A DNA stretch of 5,053 nt from an uncultured Eubacteriales bacterium (GTDB taxonomy: Bacteria; Bacillota; Clostridia; Oscillospirales; CAG-272), in assembly GCA_905201895.1 (NCBI GenBank), contig CAJKPX010000100.1, positions 1-5,053 of the forward strand, given 5' to 3'. The notes under the pieces were generated by a model that was not told the DNA's origin, made no database searches, and worked only from the letters and a program-made list of their open reading frames with translations. Below are positions 1 to 4,529 of the stretch, piece after piece (the first letter of the stretch is position 1; each line of letters begins with the position of its first letter). The position numbers and the translations under genes are program-made.

Positions 1-56
1 AATTGCACTTGACTATAGCAACCACGCGCGACCGTCATTCCTTATGACATGTTGCA
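1..56. other. Unassigned left edge, no gene recognised
   Basis: This edge lies before the first repeat copy. A short reading frame is open from base 2 to a TAA at 83-85, but the peptide resembles nothing I know and has no start in the window. In the frame of the conserved tail that follows (57-89) there is a TGA at 45-47, so that tail is cut off from any upstream coding sequence. A hexamer GTTGCA occurs twice (51-56 and 57-62), followed by GTTGCT (63-68); copy 2 of the repeat has one unit fewer. Confidence 0.4.
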
Positions 57-89
57 GTTGCAGTTGCTATCGAAGAGGCACTTAAGTAA
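57..89 (+). pseudogene. Relic C-terminal gene tail (VAVAIEEALK, stop), copy 1
   Basis: Read from 57, the ten codons give VAVAIEEALK followed by TAA at 87-89. The same ten residues and stop are encoded at 2463-2495. All three nucleotide differences between the copies (68/2474, 80/2486, 83/2489) fall at third codon positions and are silent, which suggests this was once translated. An in-frame TGA at 45-47 shows that no long gene feeds into it here. The parent gene is not recognisable from ten residues. Confidence 0.45.
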
Positions 90-116
90 TCCTTGATTTA
101 TAAGGTTTTTTGACGC

Positions 117-170
117 TTTGTAGGGGCGAACAGTGTTCGCCCGCGGGCGTTCAATGAACGCCCCTACAAA
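117..170. repeat. Double-hairpin palindrome (GTAGGGGCG element), copy 1
   Basis: Outer arms TTTGTAGGGGCG (117-128) and CGCCCCTACAAA (159-170) are perfect 12 bp inverted repeats. Inside lie two perfect 9 bp hairpins: GGGCGAACA/TGTTCGCCC (124-142) and GGGCGTTCA/TGAACGCCC (145-163), each with a one-base centre, joined by GC. The 48 bases 120-167 are identical at 2525-2572. The architecture is like REP/BIME or MITE-type extragenic palindromes. It has no T-tract, so it is not the terminator itself. It could protect mRNA 3' ends or be a non-autonomous mobile repeat; nothing here decides between these. Confidence 0.85.
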
Positions 171-187
171 ATCACAAATAAAAAGTT

Positions 188-237
188 GGACACATCATTT
201 TGGGCGTAAGCTCCGGGGTGATGTGTCCGATATTTTT
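188..237 (+). terminator. Rho-independent terminator in repeat copy 1
   Basis: A perfect 10 bp stem GGACACATCA (188-197) / TGATGTGTCC (219-228) is followed by GATATTTTT. The apical part can extend through TTTT/GGGG wobble pairs to GGGC-GTAA-GCTC with a GNRA-type GTAA loop (202-213). It would stop transcription entering from the left, so it insulates the promoter at 376-404. Confidence 0.85.
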
Positions 238-332
238 ACATAATAGGAGGCTCATTCCTCGGATCGCTTGAAGCATCTGTTAGGCAATCGCGAGCCACGT
301 GCGCCTCTCCGCCCCGTTGCGGTTAATTTTGT

Positions 333-348
333 GATATTTTTTAATATC
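333..348. promoter_or_regulatory. AT-rich inverted repeat upstream of promoter
   Basis: GATATT (333-338) and AATATC (343-348) form perfect 6 bp arms around TTTT. The dyad lies about 28 bases upstream of the -35 box, in an A/T-tract-rich stretch that could act as an UP element. It may be an operator half-site pair, but short AT palindromes arise easily by chance. Confidence 0.3.
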
Positions 349-375
349 CAAAAAAAGTCTTGAAACAAAAAATAC

Positions 376-404
376 TTTACAAAAAAAACTTTTTATGATA
401 TAAT
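376..404 (+). promoter_or_regulatory. Sigma-A promoter for the phosphoesterase lipoprotein
   Basis: TTTACA (376-381) and TATAAT (399-404) are separated by exactly 17 bases. TGA directly before the -10 gives an extended -10 (TGnTATAAT). A-tracts lie just upstream. Transcription is expected to start near 411, giving a leader of about 30 bases that carries GGAGG at 424-428. No riboswitch or attenuator fits in so short a leader. Confidence 0.85.
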
Positions 405-439
405 AATTTTAGTAATTATTTTTGGAGGTTATTTTGCTT

Positions 440-2461
440 ATGAAAAAAATGATTAGAACCGTCGCATTGTTCATGTCGTTGTTGCTGTGCTTTTTAGCAA
501 CTTCCTGTAATACGAGCAATAGCAAGGACAATGACAAATCGCTCTACGAGCTTGCAGTGGAAGGCGGCTATACCGGCTCCGAGGCAGAGTGGGATGCATT
601 GATAAACAGTGATGCAAAAAATCTTTACGAGCTTGCGGTGGAAGGCGGTTACACCGGATCCGAAGCAGAGTGGAATGCGTTGATAAACGGCAATAGCAAA
701 ACGCTTTACGAGCTTGCGGTGGAAGGCGGTTATACCGGATCCGAAGCAGAGTGGAATGCGTTGATAAACGGCAACGGTCAGCCGGCAACCGACGAAGACA
801 AAGCAATGCTTGCAGATCTCCTTCATACCAAACACAAGCTAAAGGTTGATGAAAACGGCGAATTTACTGTGTTGGTGCTTTCCGATACACACATCGGTAT
901 GAGTGGTCAATCGGGGCTATCAAGCGAAGAAAGCCAACGGATAAAGCAGTTGGTTGATGAGGAACAACCCGATTTGGTGGTGTTTGACGGAGACATCACT
1001 CACGATTTGAATACGGCTGGACAGCTCAGAACTGCAATTTCGAGCCTGGTTTCTTACATAGAAGAAAAGCAGATCCCTTGGGCACACGTTTACGGCAATC
1101 ATGACCGGGATACAGACGGCATGTCAAGAGAAAAGCAGCAAAAAATTTACGAAAGCTATGAATATTGCGTTTCCGAGGCAGGTCCCGAAGACATTTCCGG
1201 CGTGGGCAATTTTGTTTTACCCGTATATAGCTATGATGAAACAAGCATCGTATATAATGTTTGGGGAATCGACTCGCACGGGTATTTATACGACAATATG
1301 AGTCAAGGTGTCAACGATCCTACGATCATTCAACACAACACTGCAACATTCCGCAAATACGAACACATTAAAATGGACCAGATTGAGTGGTATTTAAAGG
1401 CGTCGAGATTGCTTGAAGAATATAACGGCGCAAGAATTCCTGCCATGATGGCGTTCCACATTCCCCTTCAGGAAAGCATGTTTGCGTGGGAGCTGAGAAA
1501 CAACTCTGCCGTCATTCCCGAGTGGACCGGAGAAAAGAGAGAAGGAAACGTTGCTGCATCGGCAATGAACTCCGGCATGTTCAGTGCAGTTGTTTCGCGC
1601 GGAGACGTGGAGCTCATCGTAAACGGACACGAGCATGAGAACGACTTTATGGTAAAGTATAAAAATGTGATGCTTTGCTATAGCGCAACGCCCAGCAGAC
1701 AGGGCTATTGTGATGATGATATGCTTGGTGGAAGAGTGATCCACTTCAAGCAAGGTGCAAGCAAGGATATTACAACCTACATGACCTATGACAAGCCGAT
1801 CGATCTGCCTTATTCGGAGGTCGCAAAGGTCGATTTTGAAACCTCTACCAAAATAGCGCAGAAGGCGGGAGAGTCCCATATGCCTTTGGTAAGTGATTTT
1901 GAAATTGTCAGGGCGCCGGGAAAAGGGGTGAACGGCTCTACTGCGTTAAGCATTAAATTGCTCAGAGATTCGCATGGCAGTAGTGCAGGTAGCTGGAGTA
2001 CGGGATATCTTTCCGTTGATTTGCCTGCGCTGAGCTACGTTGGCTCAAACAAATATTTAAGAGTTTGGATCGACATGACCGACGTTACCGCTAAGCTTGA
2101 CTTCAGAAAGGCGGCATTTGGCTTCTATGACATAAACGGAACCCTGTACAACGCAGATAACAAAGGACAGGTCACAACCTTCTATGCCCTTGCAGAAGGG
2201 GATACGGAATGGAAGGCAATGTCCACAGGTACAGACGGTTGCTTCGGTCTTGACCAAAACTCGCCTATGTCCGGCTTTAAGGGCTGGCTCGCATTCCCGC
2301 TTGAGCATATCATCACCGAGAACGGAGCAACGCCTTCTTCTGATACGGTTATTGCAAAGATTTATATCTATCACAACATAAAGGACAGATCTATGCTGAA
2401 TCAGCCCTTCTATTTGGATGATTTCGAGTTTGTGGTTGATTATAAAGCTTTTCAAAAATGA
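440..2461 (+). CDS. Lipoprotein metallophosphoesterase with 27-aa repeats and C-terminal jelly-roll-like domain
   Basis: A 673-residue surface-anchored phosphoesterase. I chose ATG 440 because it begins a classical signal peptide (MKKMIRT, a hydrophobic core, then ATSC with the lipid-accepting Cys at residue 23) and has GGAGG at 424-428. A TTG at 434 lies closer to that site but adds only two residues. Residues 35-115 are three 27-residue repeats. Residues ~140-450 are a calcineurin-like domain with all expected metal-site motifs: D149-x-H151, G184-D185 with D189, G219-N-H-D222, H340 and G396-H-E-H399 with D402. These should bind two metal ions and hydrolyse a phosphoester; the substrate is not evident. 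Residues ~455-673 look like a beta-sandwich, ending with a YLDDFEF-type strand typical of carbohydrate-binding or galactose-binding-like modules. The gene appears monocistronic: it has its own promoter and repeat copy 2, with a terminator, follows the stop. Confidence 0.9.
   Translation: MKKMIRTVALFMSLLLCFLATSCNTSNSKDNDKSLYELAVEGGYTGSEAEWDALINSDAKNLYELAVEGGYTGSEAEWNALINGNSKTLYELAVEGGYTGSEAEWNALINGNGQPATDEDKAMLADLLHTKHKLKVDENGEFTVLVLSDTHIGMSGQSGLSSEESQRIKQLVDEEQPDLVVFDGDITHDLNTAGQLRTAISSLVSYIEEKQIPWAHVYGNHDRDTDGMSREKQQKIYESYEYCVSEAGPEDISGVGNFVLPVYSYDETSIVYNVWGIDSHGYLYDNMSQGVNDPTIIQHNTATFRKYEHIKMDQIEWYLKASRLLEEYNGARIPAMMAFHIPLQESMFAWELRNNSAVIPEWTGEKREGNVAASAMNSGMFSAVVSRGDVELIVNGHEHENDFMVKYKNVMLCYSATPSRQGYCDDDMLGGRVIHFKQGASKDITTYMTYDKPIDLPYSEVAKVDFETSTKIAQKAGESHMPLVSDFEIVRAPGKGVNGSTALSIKLLRDSHGSSAGSWSTGYLSVDLPALSYVGSNKYLRVWIDMTDVTAKLDFRKAAFGFYDINGTLYNADNKGQVTTFYALAEGDTEWKAMSTGTDGCFGLDQNSPMSGFKGWLAFPLEHIITENGATPSSDTVIAKIYIYHNIKDRSMLNQPFYLDDFEFVVDYKAFQK
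542..784 (+). repeat. Three in-frame 81 bp tandem repeats in the lipoprotein
   Basis: The units are 542-622, 623-703 and 704-784, each encoding 27 residues that begin LYELAVEGGYTGSEAEW. Units 2 and 3 differ at a single silent base (Tyr TAC/TAT) over their first 66 bases, whereas unit 1 carries several silent changes plus N-to-D and NSDAKN changes. The pattern is therefore an old duplication followed by a recent one. Similar YELAV-nGYtGteaeW motifs occur, often as single or tandem units, near the N-terminus of Firmicute surface proteins. Here they form a spacer between the lipid anchor and the enzyme. Confidence 0.9.
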
Positions 2462-2462
2462 G

Positions 2463-2495
2463 GTTGCAGTTGCGATCGAAGAGGCGCTGAAGTAA
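2463..2495 (+). pseudogene. Relic C-terminal gene tail (VAVAIEEALK, stop), copy 2
   Basis: These are the same ten codons and TAA as at 57-89, with only silent differences. The tail is in a different frame from the lipoprotein, which stops at 2459-2461, so it is not a C-terminal extension of that protein as the sequence stands. A one-base frame change near 2456 would fuse it as ...FKNEVAVAIEEALK; nothing indicates that this happens. Confidence 0.45.
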
Positions 2496-2524
2496 TCCTT
2501 GATTTATAAGTTTTTTGACGCTTC

Positions 2525-2572
2525 GTAGGGGCGAACAGTGTTCGCCCGCGGGCGTTCAATGAACGCCCCTAC
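2525..2572. repeat. Double-hairpin palindrome (GTAGGGGCG element), copy 2
   Basis: Every one of the 48 bases matches 120-167, including both 9 bp hairpins and the outer GTAGGGGCG/CGCCCCTAC arms. The 12 bp outer arms of copy 1 are shortened to 9 bp here because the base before the left arm is C instead of T. Perfect identity against a more diverged surrounding repeat suggests selection on, or recent spread of, this core. Confidence 0.85.
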
Positions 2573-2589
2573 AAATTCAATAAAAAAGT

Positions 2590-2637
2590 CGGACACGTCC
2601 TTTGGGAGGTTTCTCCATGTGATGTGTCCGATATTTT
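2590..2637 (+). terminator. Rho-independent terminator for the lipoprotein gene
   Basis: The stem is CGGACACGTC (2590-2599) / GATGTGTCCG (2621-2630), 10 bp with one G-U wobble, topped by GGAG-GTTT-CTCC (2605-2616) and followed by ATATTTTT. It is the counterpart of 188-237. The stem is kept although the loop has diverged, which argues for a functional terminator. It lies about 130 bases after the lipoprotein stop. Confidence 0.88.
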
Positions 2638-2681
2638 TACATAACAGGAGGCTCATTCCTCGGATCGCTTGAGGCGTCTGT

Positions 2682-2796
2682 CGGAGCGGAGTGATCCACC
2701 GTGACGGCTCGGAACGGTATGGTTGATCTGTCCATACCTGAAAATTGCGTTTTGAATGAAAAAAAGCTGAAATAATAAAAAATGATAGGTGATAAA
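2682..2796 (+). promoter_or_regulatory. Leader of the GH127 gene with 7 bp inverted repeat
   Basis: GGTATGG (2716-2722) and CCATACC (2732-2738) are perfect arms around nine bases, with no T-tract after them, so an operator or leader stem-loop is likelier than a terminator. No strong promoter is visible: TTGCGT (2745-2750) with TGAAAT (2768-2773) at 17 bp spacing is the best pair and is weak, consistent with a gene that needs an activator. The ribosome binding site AGGTGAT is at 2787-2793. Confidence 0.45.
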
Positions 2797-4092
2797 ATGG
2801 TAAAAAAAGTGATCACTACCCCACTTGATGATAACGAGCTTGATAAAAGGATAGAGCTTAACTTTCACCGTTTGGCGGAGGGCGATTATTATCGCATCGG
2901 AGAGGTCTTTTCGCCTGCGAGCTATAGCTGGCAGGGCGACAAGGAGGGACGTGCGCTTCTGGCATTTGTGATGCATTACAAGATCAGCGGCAGAGTGATT
3001 CCTTGCATGGAGCAGATGCTCAAGCAGATGAGCGAGATCACCAATGCCGACGGATATTTCGGTCCCATATATACCGACGTCATCCACGAGCAGCAGCTCT
3101 CGGGGCACTCGTGGCTTCTGCGCGGCTTGTGCGAGCACTATGAGGTGTTCGGAGACGCCTTCAGCCGCTCTGCAATTGCAAGCGTCATCGAAAATCTGTA
3201 TCTGCCCAAGCGCGGAAAATTCGCCTCCTACCCTATCGAACGCGAGCAAAAAAGCGGCGGTGACGTGAGCGGTTCGAGTAGCGGTATTCTGAACGGATGG
3301 CAGCTCTCAACCGATATCGGATGCGCATTTATGAGCATCGACGGGCTTTCTCACGCCTACGGTGTGACCAAGGATACGCGCGTTCGGGAATTGGTCGACG
3401 AGATGATCTCGGTGTTTCTCTCGATTGACAAGATAGCACTGCGCGCACAAACCCACTGCACGCTCACGGCGGCACGCGGCATGATTCGTATGTATAGCGA
3501 AACCGAGGATCGCGGCTATCTTGACGGAGCAAAGGATATTTTGAAGCTCTACGCGCAAAACGGGGGCATGACCGAGACCTATCAGAATCTCAACTGGTGG
3601 GGGCGTCCCGATTCCTGGACAGAGCCATGCGCCATTGTGGACTCTCTGATGGTTGCGGGCGAGCTCTACCGCATCACGGGCGAGGAGGGCTACCGCACGC
3701 TGGCGGCAAGGATCTACCACAACGGTCTTGCAACCGCCCAACGTGACAACGGCGGCGCAGGTACCGACACAATCGTGCTCAACGGCACGACCGATTACCT
3801 TGCCTCGAAGATGTTCGAAGCATATTTTTGCTGTACCATGCGGCTTGCCGAGGGGCTTTGGTACGTCTTCAAAAACAAGGAAATCCTTTCCGCCAAGCTT
3901 GATGGCAGGGTTACCAAAAAAGGCAGGATCTATTCCGACGGCGACATCATTTATGCCGAGGTAAGCGGCGGCGCGGAGCAATACGCCGAGCATTTTACCG
4001 AGGTGGACGGACATCGACTTTGTCCGATCGTCAAATATTACAAGGTTCCCCGCCAGATCATGGATGCATCCAAGCAGAGAATTCTCTTTTGA
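2797..4092 (+). CDS. Short GH127 (DUF1680) family glycosidase, putative beta-L-arabinofuranosidase-like
   Basis: A 431-residue protein without a signal peptide, so probably cytoplasmic. I prefer ATG 2797 over ATG 2782 because AGGTGAT (2787-2793) lies just before it and nothing similar precedes 2782. The helical repeat pattern fits the (alpha/alpha)6 barrel of GH127. In the studied member HypBA1 the nucleophile is Cys417, the acid/base is Glu322 and zinc is held by Glu338, Cys340 and Cys418. Here E260 (MTE), E276-x-C278 (TEPC) and C345-C346 (FCC) reproduce this set, including the 16-residue gap between the two Glu residues. The usual C-terminal beta-sandwich domains are missing: family members are commonly 600 residues or more. 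The terminator 40 bases after the stop suggests this short form is a settled gene end. Substrate is inferred from family only; arabinosides or related furanosides are likely. Confidence 0.82.
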   Translation: MVKKVITTPLDDNELDKRIELNFHRLAEGDYYRIGEVFSPASYSWQGDKEGRALLAFVMHYKISGRVIPCMEQMLKQMSEITNADGYFGPIYTDVIHEQQLSGHSWLLRGLCEHYEVFGDAFSRSAIASVIENLYLPKRGKFASYPIEREQKSGGDVSGSSSGILNGWQLSTDIGCAFMSIDGLSHAYGVTKDTRVRELVDEMISVFLSIDKIALRAQTHCTLTAARGMIRMYSETEDRGYLDGAKDILKLYAQNGGMTETYQNLNWWGRPDSWTEPCAIVDSLMVAGELYRITGEEGYRTLAARIYHNGLATAQRDNGGAGTDTIVLNGTTDYLASKMFEAYFCCTMRLAEGLWYVFKNKEILSAKLDGRVTKKGRIYSDGDIIYAEVSGGAEQYAEHFTEVDGHRLCPIVKYYKVPRQIMDASKQRILF

Positions 4093-4123
4093 TTCCGAAG
4101 TGTATTTTATGCAGATCATTCGC

Positions 4124-4182
4124 AAAAAAAAAAGCAGACACACCGACCGATCAAATCGGAAACGGTGTGTCTGTTTTCTTCT
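4124..4182. terminator. Bidirectional rho-independent terminator
   Basis: A perfect 11 bp stem CAGACACACCG (4135-4145) / CGGTGTGTCTG (4163-4173) has a nested CCGAT-CAA-ATCGG hairpin (4147-4159). TTTTCTTCT follows on the plus strand and ten A residues (4124-4133) precede it, giving a T-run on the minus strand. It can therefore end both the GH127 gene and the convergent AraC-family remnant. Confidence 0.93.
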
Positions 4183-4193
4183 GATGACGAAAT

Positions 4194-4520
4194 TCAAACC
4201 GATGATCGCACATCCCGAGGCTTCATCCCCGTTACACCTGAAAAGGCGCGGTAGAAGCCTGACGTGCTGGTAAACCCGCTCTCCAACGCGGCATCGAGGA
4301 CGCTCACGTCCCCCTGCTTCAAGAGAGAGATCGCACGTTGCACGCGACACTGAACAATATAATTCTGCAGGCATACGCCGCTATATTCCCGAAAGATACG
4401 CGAAAGATAGGAGGGCGAAATGCCAAATTTTCTGGCAAGTTCGTTTCTCGAAAGAGCCTCTTGCAGGTGCTCCTTGATATAAACCATCACACAGCACACA
4501 ATTTGATAGCAGTTATCGTT
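4194..4520 (-). pseudogene. AraC-family regulator remnant, DNA-binding domain only
   Basis: Reading leftward, the last 97 residues (from the Met at 4487) are a complete AraC-type double helix-turn-helix. The first HTH is SRNELARKFGISPSYLSRIF and the second includes LDAALESGFTS and SGFYRAF, ending in the typical TGMKPRDVR. Similarity seems to continue a few residues upstream (NDNCYQIV) and then stops near 4520. There the opposite strand becomes oxidoreductase coding sequence. Intact AraC regulators usually have a 150-200 residue sensor domain in front; it is absent. The minus frame stays open to an ATG at 4751, but those residues are the antisense of the oxidoreductase. No ribosome binding site precedes the Met at 4487. 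I infer a 5'-truncated, probably silent gene; a lone HTH protein is a less likely alternative. Confidence 0.8.
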
Positions 4521-4529
4521 GCATCGGGT

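Larger units (their letters stand above)
57..280 (+). repeat. Intergenic repeat, copy 1 (~220 bp direct repeat)
   Basis: This segment recurs in the same orientation at 2463-2681, roughly 85-90% identical by eye. Its parts in order are a coding-like tail reading VAVAIEEALK then TAA (57-89), an AT-rich spacer, an identical 48 bp double-hairpin palindrome (120-167), a rho-independent terminator (188-237), and a conserved stretch after the terminator (about 238-280). Similarity to copy 2 stops abruptly after the shared TCTGT at 276-280. The terminator loop is the most divergent part, while the final 60 bases differ at only three positions. The two copies bracket the phosphoesterase gene and its promoter. 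Whether the unit is mobile, or just a duplicated gene end, cannot be told from two copies. Confidence 0.9.
2463..2681 (+). repeat. Intergenic repeat, copy 2
   Basis: This is the direct repeat of 57-280 and begins one base after the lipoprotein stop codon. It holds the VAVAIEEALK tail with TAA (2463-2495), the identical 48 bp double hairpin (2525-2572), the terminator (2590-2637) and the conserved post-terminator stretch. Unlike copy 1, the sequence beyond 2681 completes a stem, GGATCGCT (2662-2669) with AGTGATCC (2690-2697), so the original element may run to about 2697, with copy 1 cut short. Confidence 0.9.

Noticed and set aside
117..237. CRISPR-like array of palindromes
   Set aside because: There are only two distant copies of the unit and no regularly spaced direct repeats or spacers.
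279..285. GTTAGGC matches the integron core site GTTRRRY, and each repeat follows a gene end like an attC site
   Set aside because: There is no matching RYYYAAC partner in an attC arrangement, copy 2 lacks the heptamer at the equivalent place, no integrase is present, and the unit contains its own terminator while the gene has its own promoter.
245..358. AGGAGG at 245-250 followed by a short open frame from TTG 268
   Set aside because: AGGAGG is part of the conserved repeat tail. The frame uses a rare start too far from it, runs through unconserved DNA, and copy 2 stops it after a few codons.
471..835. Two overlapping minus-strand frames with repeated motifs (ITAFHRKLVK type)
   Set aside because: They are the antisense of the three lipoprotein repeats and have no start signals of their own.
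1394..1879. 161-residue minus-strand open frame
   Set aside because: It lies entirely antisense to the phosphoesterase active-site region, which has clear conserved motifs on the plus strand.
2458..2489. ATGA overlap after the lipoprotein stop giving a ten-residue peptide (MRLQLRSKRR)
   Set aside because: It lies in the repeat in a frame other than the conserved VAVAIEEALK frame and has no conservation signal.
3307..4374. 355-residue minus-strand open frame, long enough to be a gene
   Set aside because: It is antisense to the GH127 gene, runs straight through the bidirectional terminator, and has a composition rich in Cys, Arg and His typical of shadow frames.
4338..4529. N-terminal extension of the oxidoreductase frame back to ATG 4338
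   Set aside because: Those residues are the reverse complement of the AraC helix-turn-helix domain and show no flavoprotein features.
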